Source of the DNA: Acinetobacter colistiniresistens
GTDB taxonomy: Bacteria; Pseudomonadota; Gammaproteobacteria; Pseudomonadales; Moraxellaceae
DNA length: 64,000 bases
Direction of reading: 5' to 3'
Assembly: GCF_024582815.1 (NCBI RefSeq)
Contig: NZ_CP102099.1
Coordinates: 3,038,001 to 3,102,000, forward strand
Under the pieces are notes generated by a model. It was not told the origin of the DNA. It saw only the letters and a program-made list of their open reading frames with translations, and did not search any database. Each line of letters begins with the position of its first letter. The first letter of the stretch is position 1. Shown one piece after another: positions 8,239 to 18,491 of this stretch. A program made the position numbers and the translations under genes.

Positions 8239-9471
8239 TTAGGCAAATGTATGAACAACTTTACCAGTCAACTGCTGTCCAAGTAGTGGTGTATTTTTGC
8301 CTTGAGAAACGATTGTTTCTTTAGAAACAGTCCACTTTCGTTCAGGATCAACCAGAACCCAACCTGCTTCTTGTTGCCAGCGCTCAGTCATATTTGCAAC
8401 TTGAGCCGGCGTTGAAGTCACTTTTTCGACCCACTCTAGTGGCGCAAAAACACCTTCCTCAATCAACTGTATCCCCAAAGCGACATAGGTATCAAAAGCG
8501 CTAATACCTGGCTGTGTTTCAGCAAATGGTGCCATTTTTGCAGAGCTGCTTAACGGCTCATGGTGCGTACAGATCGCATCAATTACCCCCTCTTTAACAC
8601 CCTGACGTAACAAGTCCTTGTCTTGCTCAGAACGTAATGGTGGACGCACATGCGCAAGTGAATTAAAACCATCGGTCAGATGTTCAGTTAAGTGTAACTG
8701 ATGCATGGCAACATCTGCCGTTACAGGTAAACCTTTGGCTTTTGCTGCACGAATCAATTCAACTGAAGCGCCACAAGACAAGAGTCCAAAGTGTGCTTTC
8801 ACCCCTGTTGCTTCTATCATGATCAAGTATTTTGCAATCGCGACCGTTTCAGCAATCGCAGGTATCATCGGTAAACCTTGACGAGACGCAATAAAACCTT
8901 CATGGGCACAACCATCTTTGGCAATCTGTGGTTCTTCAGCATAGAACACCACCGTCAAGCCCAAGCCTGCCGCATATTCAAGGGTACGAATCACCACATC
9001 ATCATTTTCAAATGCAGCATTGGCATTTGAAACCGCAGTACAACCACCTTTCTTCAATCCCGCCATATTGGCAGGTTGTTTACCATTCAAACCTTGGGTT
9101 TGTGCACCAATAATATGTAGATAAATGCCGCCATCCAAATATGCTTTTTCAATCAAACCATGAATCAAAGCGCCATTATCCTGCACGATTGGCTTCGAAT
9201 CTGGTGGGGTGATGACATGCAAAATACCATTGGCACGCGCTGCTTTACCTTCAGATTTTAAAGTTCCATGTTGTTGTTGCCCAGGCTCACGTAAACGCGC
9301 ACACAGATCAACCATGGTTGGCATTAACCATTTGCCTTGGCCGTCAATACTTTCATCGAACTGGCTTACTGTATCAGTCAGCTTACCATTTTCGATATAA
9401 ACCGTTTTAACTTGATCTATGTTTTGAATTGGATCGAGCACACGGACATTTTCAATTTTTACAATACTCAT
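8239..9471 (-). CDS. pyrX: Dihydroorotase-like protein without catalytic residues (PyrC'/PyrX type)
   Basis: A 410-residue amidohydrolase-fold protein of the dihydroorotase family. Active enzymes carry DxHxHLREPG; here the site reads VDLCARLREPG, so both metal-binding histidines are gone. The usual catalytic Asp region (TDH-type) reads ICTHHEPL, also altered. In Pseudomonas and relatives such dead homologues are structural partners of aspartate carbamoyltransferase, and the gene follows pyrB here with a 12-base gap. I infer the same scaffolding role. A true dihydroorotase must be encoded elsewhere. Start ATG 9471, conserved family N-terminus (MSIVKIENVRV). Confidence 0.88.
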   Translation of the reverse strand: MSIVKIENVRVLDPIQNIDQVKTVYIENGKLTDTVSQFDESIDGQGKWLMPTMVDLCARLREPGQQQHGTLKSEGKAARANGILHVITPPDSKPIVQDNGALIHGLIEKAYLDGGIYLHIIGAQTQGLNGKQPANMAGLKKGGCTAVSNANAAFENDDVVIRTLEYAAGLGLTVVFYAEEPQIAKDGCAHEGFIASRQGLPMIPAIAETVAIAKYLIMIEATGVKAHFGLLSCGASVELIRAAKAKGLPVTADVAMHQLHLTEHLTDGFNSLAHVRPPLRSEQDKDLLRQGVKEGVIDAICTHHEPLSSSAKMAPFAETQPGISAFDTYVALGIQLIEEGVFAPLEWVEKVTSTPAQVANMTERWQQEAGWVLVDPERKWTVSKETIVSQGKNTPLLGQQLTGKVVHTFA

Positions 9472-9483
9472 GTGATCTATCCC

Positions 9484-10500
9484 TTACAGTGCAATCGCTT
9501 CAATTAAACCTTGTTCTTGTAACTGCCCTTGCATTGCAAGTGCCAGTACTGCCATACGAACAGCAATACCATTGGTGACTTGTTTCAAAATCACTGACTG
9601 ATCGCCATCGGCAACACTCGAATCAATCTCGACACCACGGTTCATCGGGCCTGGATGCATCACAATACAATCAGGCTTAGCCAGTGCCAGACGCTCTTTG
9701 TTCAAACCATACATTTTGTAGAATTCAGCTTGTGAAGAGAGTGCTGGCGAGTCAATACGCTCATTTTGGATACGCAAGGCAATAATCACATCACAATCTT
9801 TGACACCTTCATCCATTTTATTAAACAGACGTACATGCTCGCCATATTCATTAAAACCCACTGGTAATAGAGTATTCGGCGCAATCACACGAATATCTTT
9901 ACAACCCAGTGTCTGCAATGCTGCGACATTAGAACGAGCCACACGTGAATGCTTAATATCACCGATGATGGCAACACTTAACGCTTCAAATGGTTTTTTG
10001 GTTTCACGGCGGATAGTTAACATATCCAGCATCGCTTGGGTTGGATGCGCGTGGCGCCCATCGCCTGCATTAATAATCGCAACTTTTGGACACACATCTT
10101 TGGCAATAAAATGTGCTGCCCCAGAGGATGAATGGCGCACCACGAAGATATCTGCTGCCATCGCCTCCAGATTCCAGAGCGTATCACGTAAAGTTTCGCC
10201 TTTAGAGGTACTTGAACGTGCAATATCAATATTCAGGACATTGGCAGACAAACGTTTTGCTGCAGCCTCAAAAGTAGTACGGGTACGAGTAGAGTTTTCA
10301 AAGAACAGATTCATCACCGTTAGCCCTTCAAGCAACGGACGATTGATCAAATTATTATTTTCATCTAAAAAGCTTTGCGCTGTATCTAGAATCTTGGTTA
10401 AGGTTTCTTTGGAAAGACCTTCAATGGTTAAAAAGTGCTTGAGATTTCCTTGTTGATTGAGCTGGATCTGACTCAAAGTATGCAATGCCGCCAAGTGCAT
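9484..10500 (-). CDS. pyrB: Aspartate carbamoyltransferase catalytic chain
   Basis: A 338-residue protein that joins carbamoyl phosphate and aspartate in pyrimidine synthesis. The carbamoyl-phosphate loop STRTRTTFE, the HPTQAMLD motif and the C-terminal [13 protein letters not shown] are all present. It carries a longer N-terminal arm (about 20 residues before the core) as in class A enzymes such as Pseudomonas, which assemble with an inactive dihydroorotase. That partner gene lies directly downstream on the same strand. No pyrI regulatory-chain gene is present. Confidence 0.95.
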   Translation of the reverse strand: MHLAALHTLSQIQLNQQGNLKHFLTIEGLSKETLTKILDTAQSFLDENNNLINRPLLEGLTVMNLFFENSTRTRTTFEAAAKRLSANVLNIDIARSSTSKGETLRDTLWNLEAMAADIFVVRHSSSGAAHFIAKDVCPKVAIINAGDGRHAHPTQAMLDMLTIRRETKKPFEALSVAIIGDIKHSRVARSNVAALQTLGCKDIRVIAPNTLLPVGFNEYGEHVRLFNKMDEGVKDCDVIIALRIQNERIDSPALSSQAEFYKMYGLNKERLALAKPDCIVMHPGPMNRGVEIDSSVADGDQSVILKQVTNGIAVRMAVLALAMQGQLQEQGLIEAIAL

Positions 10501-10687
10501 AAGAGATTCCTAACACGTTAAGTTAACGCATTATACAGACTTTGGATTTCATTCGCAGTTGAACTTTTCAGCACTTAAGTAAAAATCTTTTAGATTTTTT
10601 CATGATCTTATTTTCTAATTGCTCTAGATAAGATTACTTTTTGGTTTTTAAAATTGCGCTGCCACCTGCTAGTTAAACCACACAAAT

Positions 10688-10716
10688 AAGGATGTCAGCA
10701 CCTTGACTACATCCTT
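10688..10716. terminator. Possible hairpin terminator downstream of the 10,748 gene
   Basis: Stem AAGGATGT / ACATCCTT with a 13-base loop, 32 bases past the stop. T-rich sequence follows on the plus side rather than the minus side, so the call is weak. Confidence 0.3.
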
Positions 10717-10747
10717 TGCTTATTTTATATTTTTAATAACTTACAAT

Positions 10748-11119
10748 CTATCTTAATGCACCAATATAGTGATGATGTACCTGTGCCTGATAAATTTCTT
10801 CATCAGTAACTTCCATTGAATAAGTTTCTAAAACCTCAACAGGCTGTTTCTCGGTCGCGGTTTTTGTCTCCACAACCAATGGATTTGGCTCAGGATATAA
10901 ATCAATCAGTGGGCTTAAACGATGTACAAAACGTTCCAACTCTGGGTCCTGAGTTGTTAAAGCAATATCCAGCACATGCTTGGCATAATCTTTATTGTTA
11001 ACCAGATACATTACATCGATTACACGTCCACAGACCCGTCTTAAACGGACATACATTTGAGTTGCAATCGTAAACGCTTCAGCATTGACCAATACTTCGT
11101 TTTTCATGCTTTCCTTCAT
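10748..11119 (-). CDS. Conserved hypothetical protein
   Basis: A soluble protein of 123 residues (119 if translation starts at the second ATG, 11107, which has AAGGA at good spacing; the first ATG has GAGG 5 bases upstream). The N-terminal half is helical with basic residues (MYVRLRRVCGRVIDVMYL). The C-terminus is acidic and ends IYQAQVHHHYIGALR. No motif I recognise. It stands alone between pyrB and the divergent rlmKL. Codon use looks native, so it is probably real. Confidence 0.65.
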   Translation of the reverse strand: MKESMKNEVLVNAEAFTIATQMYVRLRRVCGRVIDVMYLVNNKDYAKHVLDIALTTQDPELERFVHRLSPLIDLYPEPNPLVVETKTATEKQPVEVLETYSMEVTDEEIYQAQVHHHYIGALR

Positions 11120-11404
11120 AACATCCTCACAGCCATCAAATTAAAATTCTTAAATTTCATCAGTTTTAATTAAAATTACGTCACTGATGTACTGTGAATA
11201 TAGAAGCAAAAGCTATACCAACTCTCTAATAAAATTCAGAATAAAAATGATATATCTCACATTGCAAACAAATTAGGACAGCAGAAATTGAGCAAAAAAT
11301 GTAATGAATCGCTGATAAAGCTAACAATCACACAAATATGCACCGACAGAACAAACAAAAATCAGTTAAAATAGCCAATTGCTAAAAATGTTTTGGAAAT
11401 TTGA

Positions 11405-13609
11405 ATGAACGCTAAACCACGTCTAACAGACTATTGGGTGACCTGTGCGGACGGGCTTGAAACCTTATTACAACAAGAGCTTGAAGATTTAGGCATTCAA
11501 AATATCCAACGTTTTGCAGGACGACTGGTTTTTAAAGGTAGCCTCGAAAATGCCTATCGCGTTTGTATGTGGTCTCGTCTTGCCTCTCGTGTACTTTTGC
11601 CGATTCATACACATGAGCTAGAGCATACGCATGATGCACGTGATGTCGCAGAAGAACTTTATGAGGGTGCAATCAGCTTTGATTGGTCACTGATTTTTGC
11701 ACCACAAAGTACCTTTGCCGTTCGTTTGCATGTTGAACGTGAAATTAAGGTCAATACCCAATTCGCCACCCTACGTGTCAAAGATGGCGTGGTTGATTCC
11801 TTTATGGAAGCAGTGGGTAAACGCCCAAGTATCGATATTAAACAACCTGAAATTACCCTTTACGTTTTAGCTGGTAAAACAGAACACACCTATTGTTTAG
11901 ATTTATCAGGCGATTCACTGCATAAACGTGGTTATCGTCATTTTATGACTGATGCCCCGATCAAAGAAAACTTGGCTGCAGCGATTCTGCAAAAAGCCCA
12001 ATTAGCCCAGTATCAACCTGATATTATCCTTGACCCGATGTGTGGTTCAGGCACATTTATTATTGAATCACTCTTGATCTTGACCGATCGTGCACCTGGT
12101 TTAGTTCGTCGTTTTGGCTTCAATGGCTGGCATGGACATGACCGTGATCTATGGCTCTCACTCAAAGCTGAAGCAGCAGAGCGTCATCAAAAGGCTTTAG
12201 AACAACCTTTACCGAAATTCTATGCCTACGATGCGGATTGGGAAGCGGTCAAAGCCACTCGCCAAAACATCATTGCTGCTGGTTTTGAAAAATTACTGGA
12301 TCAGATCCAAATTGAAGAACGTACGCTGGCAGATTGGGATGACTTCCACGCCGAAGGCAAAAAAGCCTTTATCGTCACCAACCCGCCTTATGGTGAGCGC
12401 TTAGGTGATAAAGCGTCTAGCCGTTCATTCTATTTAGGTTTGTCTGGACTATTACAAAAGAATTTCCCAAACCAGTCTGTTGCTGTGATTGCAGCACAAA
12501 TTGAACAGGCAGATGTACTTGCTATCAATGATCCACAAACACTACGGTTGATGAATGGTAAACTGCCGATCTACATCCGTTTTGGTACAGTCAAACCTGC
12601 AACCGTCACCCAGCCTTTCCTCGCGAACTGGCAACCACAACAGTTTGAGAAAATTGAAGGTGCCGAAGACTTTACCAACCGTTTGCAAAAAAATATGCAA
12701 GCCTTGAAAAAATGGGCTGTAAAAGAAAATGTATTCTGCTTACGTTTATACGATGCGGATTTGCCTGACTTTAATGTCGCAGTTGACTTATATGGTGATA
12801 AATTACATGTGCAAGAATATGCACCACCAAAAAGCATTGACCCAGAAAAAGCTAAAAAACGCTTTAACTTGGCGCTTGCAGCTATTCGTGCTGTGACAGG
12901 TTTAGGCCGTGATGCCATCTTCATTAAAACCCGTGCACGTCAAGCAGGTAGTAATCAATACACTAAACAAAGTACCGCATCTAAACGTTTTATCGTGCAA
13001 GAAGGCAAAGCGCGTATCTTGGTGAACTTGACCGACTATCTAGATACAGGGCTATTCCTCGATCACCGTCAAATTCGTTTGCGTATTGCCAAAGAAGCGC
13101 GTGGTAAACACTTCCTTAATTTATATAGCTATACCTCTACCGCAAGCTTACATGCTGCGCTCGGCGGTGCAGCCAGCACCACCAGTGTCGACTTGTCCAA
13201 TACTTACCTAAGTTGGTCAAAAGAAAACTTTGTCTTAAACGGCTTAACTGTAGATCATGCCGATGAACAGCATATGTTCTTTGCCAGTGATTGTTTTGAA
13301 TGGTTAAAAGAAGGTCATGAACAATATGACCTGATCTTCATTGATCCACCAACGTTCTCGAATTCGAAAAAATTCTATGGAACTTTTGATGTACAGCGTG
13401 ACCATGTATCCCTGCTCAAACGTGCAATGAATCGTTTAACCAGTGATGGAACCTTGTACTTCTCAAATAACTACCGTGGTTTTGAGCTGGATGAAGAAAT
13501 TGAGGCGATGTATCAAGTTGAAGAAATCACCTCCGAAACGATTGGTCTAGATTTTAAACGCAATCAAAAAATCCACCGTGCCTGGAAAATTCAGCACCCT
13601 GCTATCTAA
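11405..13609 (+). CDS. rlmKL: Bifunctional 23S rRNA methyltransferase RlmK/RlmL
   Basis: A 734-residue fusion. The N-terminal THUMP region (about 55-165) binds RNA. The RlmL half (about 170-390), with DPMCGSGTFIIE and the base-methylation motif TNPPYGERLG, makes m2G2445. The RlmK half (about 450-734), with LNLYSYTSTASLHAA and IDPPTFSNSKKF, makes m7G2069. Both sites are in 23S rRNA. Length matches the gammaproteobacterial fusion. It is monocistronic, and its last 8 bases overlap the convergent gene at 13,602. Confidence 0.95.
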   Translation: MNAKPRLTDYWVTCADGLETLLQQELEDLGIQNIQRFAGRLVFKGSLENAYRVCMWSRLASRVLLPIHTHELEHTHDARDVAEELYEGAISFDWSLIFAPQSTFAVRLHVEREIKVNTQFATLRVKDGVVDSFMEAVGKRPSIDIKQPEITLYVLAGKTEHTYCLDLSGDSLHKRGYRHFMTDAPIKENLAAAILQKAQLAQYQPDIILDPMCGSGTFIIESLLILTDRAPGLVRRFGFNGWHGHDRDLWLSLKAEAAERHQKALEQPLPKFYAYDADWEAVKATRQNIIAAGFEKLLDQIQIEERTLADWDDFHAEGKKAFIVTNPPYGERLGDKASSRSFYLGLSGLLQKNFPNQSVAVIAAQIEQADVLAINDPQTLRLMNGKLPIYIRFGTVKPATVTQPFLANWQPQQFEKIEGAEDFTNRLQKNMQALKKWAVKENVFCLRLYDADLPDFNVAVDLYGDKLHVQEYAPPKSIDPEKAKKRFNLALAAIRAVTGLGRDAIFIKTRARQAGSNQYTKQSTASKRFIVQEGKARILVNLTDYLDTGLFLDHRQIRLRIAKEARGKHFLNLYSYTSTASLHAALGGAASTTSVDLSNTYLSWSKENFVLNGLTVDHADEQHMFFASDCFEWLKEGHEQYDLIFIDPPTFSNSKKFYGTFDVQRDHVSLLKRAMNRLTSDGTLYFSNNYRGFELDEEIEAMYQVEEITSETIGLDFKRNQKIHRAWKIQHPAI

Positions 13610-14042
13610 CGACCAGTTCGGCTTTAACATCATCGTTATAAGTCACATGAACATTGCCTGAATCGAATTCGTAAATCATGTATCGATCAGACGGTTGCTC
13701 ATGTGGCTTGATGGTGGCTATCCTCTTGTCTCTCGGATCAACCGCCATCACTTTCTTCTGTTCTTCATGCGGCGATAACACGCCACCCAAAATGGTGTTG
13801 ACACGAATTTCGCCTAAGTACTTATCACTCAGGCTCCGTTGTGAGCGCCAACGTTCTTCCTCAGGTTTCAAGGCATCCTGTTGTGCTTTAATGAGAATAC
13901 TGGGCAGCGCATTGTTCAGCATAGCGGTTTGTAAGGCAAGAGTTCCCTCATTCAATGGCTGAGCAGCATGCAGCATTGAAGTTAAGACGATCATCAACAT
14001 AATTACACCAACACTTTTGCAATGATGTCTATTCTTTTCCAT
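13602..14042 (-). CDS. Exported hypothetical protein
   Basis: A 146-residue protein with an N-terminal signal peptide (VGVIMLMIVLTSMLHA, likely cut after HAA near residue 27). The mature part is charged, with no Cys, and ends YNDDVKAELVVR. The ATG at 14042 has AGGA 9 bases upstream. The 3' end overlaps rlmKL tail to tail by 8 bp. I do not recognise a family; it is likely periplasmic. Confidence 0.65.
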   Translation of the reverse strand: MEKNRHHCKSVGVIMLMIVLTSMLHAAQPLNEGTLALQTAMLNNALPSILIKAQQDALKPEEERWRSQRSLSDKYLGEIRVNTILGGVLSPHEEQKKVMAVDPRDKRIATIKPHEQPSDRYMIYEFDSGNVHVTYNDDVKAELVVR

Positions 14043-14154
14043 TGTAATTCATCCTGAATTTTTTTCTTATTTGTTCAGAAACTAGCAAGTTTTTTATAAT
14101 GTCGCAATGTCATTGGTAATATTCCTGCAAAAATCTGACCAATTGCACCAATAT

Positions 14155-14189
14155 AAAAAAAGATGGTGATTTGCATCACCATCTTTTTT
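14155..14189 (-). terminator. Terminator of clpB
   Basis: Strong stem (AAAAAAGATGGTGAT / ATCACCATCTTTTTT, loop TTGC) about 20 bases beyond the clpB stop. Confidence 0.85.
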
Positions 14190-14209
14190 GTCAATCCTTC
14201 ACATTTAAC

Positions 14210-16789
14210 TTAGCTCAGTTTTACTTTATCGAACACCAGATGACTACCTTCACCTTTGATCAAAATATTATCTCCAGGCTGGAACTCACCAGAGAGTATT
14301 TTCTGAGCCAAGTTATTTTCAACTTGCTGTTGAATTGCACGTTTTAGTGGACGCGCACCATATACCGGATCGAAACCAGCATCAATCAATATATCAAACG
14401 CCGTATCATCCACGGTTAAGCCCATATCACGATCACTCAAACGTGCACGTAAACGATCTAACTGAATATCCGCGATACCACGAATCTGTGCTTTTTTAAG
14501 TGAATGGAAGATCACCAGTTCATCAATACGGTTAATAAACTCAGGACGGAAGTGCTGCGTAACAGCATTCATGACTACAGTACGAACTTCATCATCTGTT
14601 GCCCCTTCACCCAGTTCACGCACATCTTGTGAACCCAAGTTAGAGGTCATCACAATCACCGTATTTTTAAAGTCGATAACACGACCTTGCGAATCGGTCA
14701 AACGTCCATCATCTAACACCTGTAGCAAGATGTTAAACACATCGGGATGCGCCTTTTCCACCTCATCAAATAACACCACACTATAAGGCTTACGGCGGAC
14801 TGCTTCAGTTAAAACACCACCTTCTTCATAACCCACATAACCTGGAGGTGCACCCACCAAACGACTGACCGAGTGTTTTTCCATAAATTCGGACATATCA
14901 ATACGAATCATGGCATCATCACTGTCAAACAAGAAGTTTGCCAATGCTTTGGTCAGCTCCGTTTTACCCACACCTGTTGGTCCAAGGAATAAGAATGAGC
15001 CGCTTGGACGGTTCGGGTCAGATAAACCTGCACGTGAACGACGGACTGCATTCGACACGGCAACCACTGCTTCATCTTGTCCAACCACACGGTTATGTAA
15101 GAACTCTTCCATATTCAGCAGTTTTTCACGTTCACCTTGCAGCATTTTCGCCACAGGAATGCCTGTTGCAGCACTGACCACTTCAGCAATTTCATTTTCG
15201 GTGACTTTGGTACGAATCAGCTTCGGCTCTTCATTTTCCTCAGCCACTTCGGCTTGTTCCAAACGCTTCTGCAATTCTGGAATCACACCATATTGCAAAC
15301 GCGCTGCTTCTGCCAAATCACCTTCACGTTTTGCCTTCTCTAAAGCAACACGTGCCTGATCAAGTTCAACCTGCGCCTTCTTGTCACCTTCAACCAGTGT
15401 TTTTTCAGCTTTCCAGATTTCTTCCAGATCGTTGTATTCTTTTTGCTTCTCAGCAATTTGCTGCTCAAGATGATTGACTTCGGCTTTACTGCCGGCATCT
15501 TCATCTTTTTTCACTGCCTCCAATTGCATTTTCAACTGAATTAAACGGCGATCAAGTTTATCTAGAGCTTCTGGCTTAGAGTCGATCTCCATTTTGATAC
15601 GAGATGCTGCTTCATCAATCAGATCAATCGCCTTATCAGGTAACTGACGATCGGTGATATAGCGATGTGACATCTTCGCTGCAGCAATAATAGCCGAGTC
15701 CAAAATTTGCACCCCATGGTGAGTGGCATATTTCTCTTTGAGACCACGTAAAATTGCAATCGTATCTTCAACACTCGGTTCATCGACCAATACTTTCTGG
15801 AAACGGCGCTCAAGCGCAGCATCTTTTTCAATATACTGACGATACTCATCCAAAGTGGTAGCACCAACACAACGTAATTCACCACGTGCTAACGCAGGTT
15901 TCAACATATTGCCTGCATCCATTGCACCATCGCCCTTACCAGCACCGACGAGTGTATGTAACTCATCAATAAACAGGATGATCTCGCCTTCATGTTTAGC
16001 AAGGTCTTTGAGTACTGCTTTTAGACGTTCTTCGAATTCACCACGATATTTCGCACCTGCAAGCAATGAACCGAGGTCTAATGACAATACACGTTTATTC
16101 TTCAGGCCTTCAGGTACTTCACCATTGACAATACGCTGTGCCAAGCCTTCCACAATCGCAGTCTTACCCACCCCAGGCTCACCAATCAATACTGGATTAT
16201 TTTTGGTACGACGGGACAAAACCTGAATGGTACGGCGAATTTCATCGTCACGACCAATCACAGGATCAAGCTTGCCTGCTAAAGCACGTTCAGTTAAATC
16301 AATGGTATATTTATTCAGTGAATCACGTTGATCTTCATGATTGTTGCTCATGACTTTGTCATTTCCTCGAATATTTTCAATTACTTTACGTAAATTCTCT
16401 GGTGTTACACCAACGCTGTTTAAAATCGTTTTGGTTTCACCCGTTTCCGCTAAACTTAACAACACCCAATCGGTAGATAAAAACTCATCTCCTGCCTTTT
16501 GTGCATAACGGTCAGCTAAATTCAAGGCCTTTACCGCTTCAGGATTCAGATTGATATCACCCGTAGGATTGGCCAAGGTTGGCGCATTTTGCAGGGCTTG
16601 TTCCAGTTTTTGCTTTAACTCTGGTAAACGAGCGCCCGCTTGTTGCAACAAACTCAGATTGGCAGGTTCTTCAAGTAAGGTAGTCAGGATATGAATTCCT
16701 GCAATTGAAGTATGATCCTTACCCATTGCCAATGATTGTGCATCTGAGAGTGCTTGCTGTAAGCGGTTTGTAAATTTTTCAAATCGCAT
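14210..16789 (-). CDS. clpB: ATP-dependent disaggregase ClpB
   Basis: An 859-residue Hsp100 chaperone that pulls proteins out of aggregates together with DnaK. Seen in order: double Clp-N repeat (1-145), AAA+ module 1 with Walker [14 protein letters not shown] (about 205), the long coiled-coil middle domain (about 410-520, [18 protein letters not shown] and following), AAA+ module 2 with [10 protein letters not shown] (about 605), and a C-terminal ClpB domain. Full length for the family. A heat-shock type promoter is visible 40 bases upstream. Confidence 0.97.
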   Translation of the reverse strand: MRFEKFTNRLQQALSDAQSLAMGKDHTSIAGIHILTTLLEEPANLSLLQQAGARLPELKQKLEQALQNAPTLANPTGDINLNPEAVKALNLADRYAQKAGDEFLSTDWVLLSLAETGETKTILNSVGVTPENLRKVIENIRGNDKVMSNNHEDQRDSLNKYTIDLTERALAGKLDPVIGRDDEIRRTIQVLSRRTKNNPVLIGEPGVGKTAIVEGLAQRIVNGEVPEGLKNKRVLSLDLGSLLAGAKYRGEFEERLKAVLKDLAKHEGEIILFIDELHTLVGAGKGDGAMDAGNMLKPALARGELRCVGATTLDEYRQYIEKDAALERRFQKVLVDEPSVEDTIAILRGLKEKYATHHGVQILDSAIIAAAKMSHRYITDRQLPDKAIDLIDEAASRIKMEIDSKPEALDKLDRRLIQLKMQLEAVKKDEDAGSKAEVNHLEQQIAEKQKEYNDLEEIWKAEKTLVEGDKKAQVELDQARVALEKAKREGDLAEAARLQYGVIPELQKRLEQAEVAEENEEPKLIRTKVTENEIAEVVSAATGIPVAKMLQGEREKLLNMEEFLHNRVVGQDEAVVAVSNAVRRSRAGLSDPNRPSGSFLFLGPTGVGKTELTKALANFLFDSDDAMIRIDMSEFMEKHSVSRLVGAPPGYVGYEEGGVLTEAVRRKPYSVVLFDEVEKAHPDVFNILLQVLDDGRLTDSQGRVIDFKNTVIVMTSNLGSQDVRELGEGATDDEVRTVVMNAVTQHFRPEFINRIDELVIFHSLKKAQIRGIADIQLDRLRARLSDRDMGLTVDDTAFDILIDAGFDPVYGARPLKRAIQQQVENNLAQKILSGEFQPGDNILIKGEGSHLVFDKVKLS

Positions 16790-16828
16790 TCTTGTTATTC
16801 CTCACAACAAATTTTTAACTTATCACTA

Positions 16829-16856
16829 AGATGGGAACGATTTTTAAAATTTCAAA
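16829..16856 (-). promoter_or_regulatory. Candidate sigma-32 heat-shock promoter of clpB
   Basis: On the minus strand TTTGAAA, a 14-base spacer and CCCATCT closely fit the RpoH consensus (CTTGAAA, 11-16 bases, CCCATnT). The -10 element lies 40 bases before the clpB ATG, with GAGG as ribosome binding site. The match is seen directly; use by RpoH is inferred from the family of clpB promoters. Confidence 0.7.
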
Positions 16857-17043
16857 TAAAAATTATATATTTTTCAATATTTTATAAAAATATCAAGAGA
16901 TAAAACTCAGTAATAATATGGGTGTATAAACAATCTATTTCAAGTATCTTTTGTATAATTTTTCTGTCTATTCTGTTTTGCACAAAATCCTTATTGTGAT
17001 TTTAAGGCGAACGTTTTAGCTTAACGCTTTGCTTCAACTAAAA

Positions 17044-17853
17044 ATGCTCATCATGTCGCTAAAAACAATTTTACTCAGCGTTGCTTCTCTTCTTCCACTT
17101 CATGCTGCGTTTGCACAGCTGCCACAAGACTCAAGGCGTGCAGGTGGTATTGCCGTGATTCCATTAACGACCAATACAACTCAAGTCTTTTATCAACAAA
17201 AACCTGTTCTGATTTCCCAAGAAGGGGCTCAGCGCTATGCCGTGTTTGGTATTCCCCTTTCCGCCCCCTTAGGGACTTTAACCTTAACCACCAATAACGA
17301 TCCGATTCAGGTAGAGATCAAACCGTATGCATATGCGGAGCAACGCCTTAACGTCAAAAATCAGGACTATGTCAGTCCTAATCAAGAACAACTTGATCGA
17401 TATGCCAGAGAAGCCAAAGAGCAGAATGATATTTACAGCTCATTTACACCGAGCGCATGGACACAATTCCCCAATTTTATCCGCCCTACTGCAGGGAAAT
17501 TCAGCAATTCGTTCGGCCGTAAACGATTTTTCAATGGCGAAGAACGCGCACCGCATTCTGGTCTAGATATTCCTGCACCTGTTGGACAAACCGTCATTGC
17601 GCCTGCAAATGGCGTCGTGATAGCAACAGGCAACTATTTCTTTAATGGGAATACGGTACTGATTGATCATGGCCAAGGCTTGGTCAGCATGTTCTGCCAT
17701 TTGAGTAAAATTAATGTACAAAAGGGGCAGCAGATTCGTCAGGGAGAAACGCTTGGGTTCGTCGGTAAAACTGGACGTGTCACTGGACCACATTTACATT
17801 GGGGAATGAGTCTGAACAATGCTCGCGTAGATCCACAATTATTTCTAAAATAA
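17044..17853 (+). CDS. M23 family metallopeptidase (peptidoglycan endopeptidase)
   Basis: A 269-residue secreted protein. After a signal peptide (LKTILLSVASLLPLHAAFA) there is an N-terminal beta domain (about 30-145), then a LytM/M23 domain. Zinc ligands are visible in HSGLD (HxxxD) and HLHWG (HxH). Such enzymes cut cross-bridges of peptidoglycan in the periplasm. The longest frame starts at TTG 17029; I chose ATG 17044, and ATG 17053 is equally possible because no good ribosome binding site is visible. Divergent from clpB. Confidence 0.88.
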   Translation: MLIMSLKTILLSVASLLPLHAAFAQLPQDSRRAGGIAVIPLTTNTTQVFYQQKPVLISQEGAQRYAVFGIPLSAPLGTLTLTTNNDPIQVEIKPYAYAEQRLNVKNQDYVSPNQEQLDRYAREAKEQNDIYSSFTPSAWTQFPNFIRPTAGKFSNSFGRKRFFNGEERAPHSGLDIPAPVGQTVIAPANGVVIATGNYFFNGNTVLIDHGQGLVSMFCHLSKINVQKGQQIRQGETLGFVGKTGRVTGPHLHWGMSLNNARVDPQLFLK

Positions 17854-17866
17854 AAGAAAAGCTTAT

Positions 17867-17898
17867 AAAAAGTGATCTATAAAAATAGATCACTTTTT
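17867..17898. terminator. Bidirectional terminator between M23 peptidase and OsmC genes
   Basis: Stem AAAAAGTGATCTA / TAGATCACTTTTT with loop TAAAAA lies between two convergent genes and has A and T runs on both sides. Confidence 0.85.
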
Positions 17899-17920
17899 AG
17901 TAGAACTAATAATTTATAAC

Positions 17921-18343
17921 TTAAGCAGCTTCAATAATTTCAAAATCATGGGTGATTTCAACACCGCCATCTGAAAGCATTTTACTGGCTGAGCAATATT
18001 TCTCGGCGGAGAGTTCAACGGCCTTTTCAACTTGCTTGGTTTTTACTGCTTTGCCAGTGACCACGAAATGCAAATGGATTTTTGTAAATACTGCTGGAAT
18101 GGCATCTGCTCTTTCTGCTTTAAGCTGACATACAACATCCGTCACATCTTGGCGAGATTTCTTTAAAATCGTCACAATATCAAACGAAGCACACCCACCA
18201 AGTCCCATTAAAATCAACTCCATAGGACGTGGACCACGGTTTTCACCTCCATATTCAGCAGAACCATCCATCACCACAGTGTGGCCACTTTCTGATTTCG
18301 CCTCAAAAGCAACATTCTCTAACCAATGTACACTTGTTTGCAT
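17921..18343 (-). CDS. OsmC/Ohr family protein
   Basis: A 140-residue cytoplasmic protein of the OsmC fold (YhfA-like). The two conserved cysteines of the peroxidase-type site are present (GLGGCASFD, near residue 52, and EKYCSASKML, near 118). Family members reduce organic hydroperoxides with thiol partners, though YhfA-type members are less well understood. It is divergent from crp, 148 bases apart. Start at ATG 18343. Confidence 0.88.
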   Translation of the reverse strand: MQTSVHWLENVAFEAKSESGHTVVMDGSAEYGGENRGPRPMELILMGLGGCASFDIVTILKKSRQDVTDVVCQLKAERADAIPAVFTKIHLHFVVTGKAVKTKQVEKAVELSAEKYCSASKMLSDGGVEITHDFEIIEAA

Positions 18344-18491
18344 TGCAACTACCCGAAAAACGTTATAAATTTACTCTGTTCTTGTACACTAACATAAAAT
18401 GAGTTGATAAGGAATTTCATCTCTTCTGTGTAGAAAAGGCTCTATCAAGAGTCTGTGCGATCGGTTTTATCCAAATTCGGAAATTTTAAGC

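Noticed and set aside
9800..10456. A 218-codon open frame on the plus strand opposite pyrB
   Set aside because: It is the antisense shadow of a highly conserved gene. No ribosome binding site, and the protein has no recognisable features.
10516..10528. Palindrome CGTTAAGTTAACG just upstream of pyrB
   Set aside because: Short and AT-rich, a single copy with no matching second site; could be chance, so not called an operator.
15855..16226. Open frames opposite clpB (also 14,910-15,359)
   Set aside because: Antisense shadows of clpB with Ser/Arg-rich composition typical of such frames.
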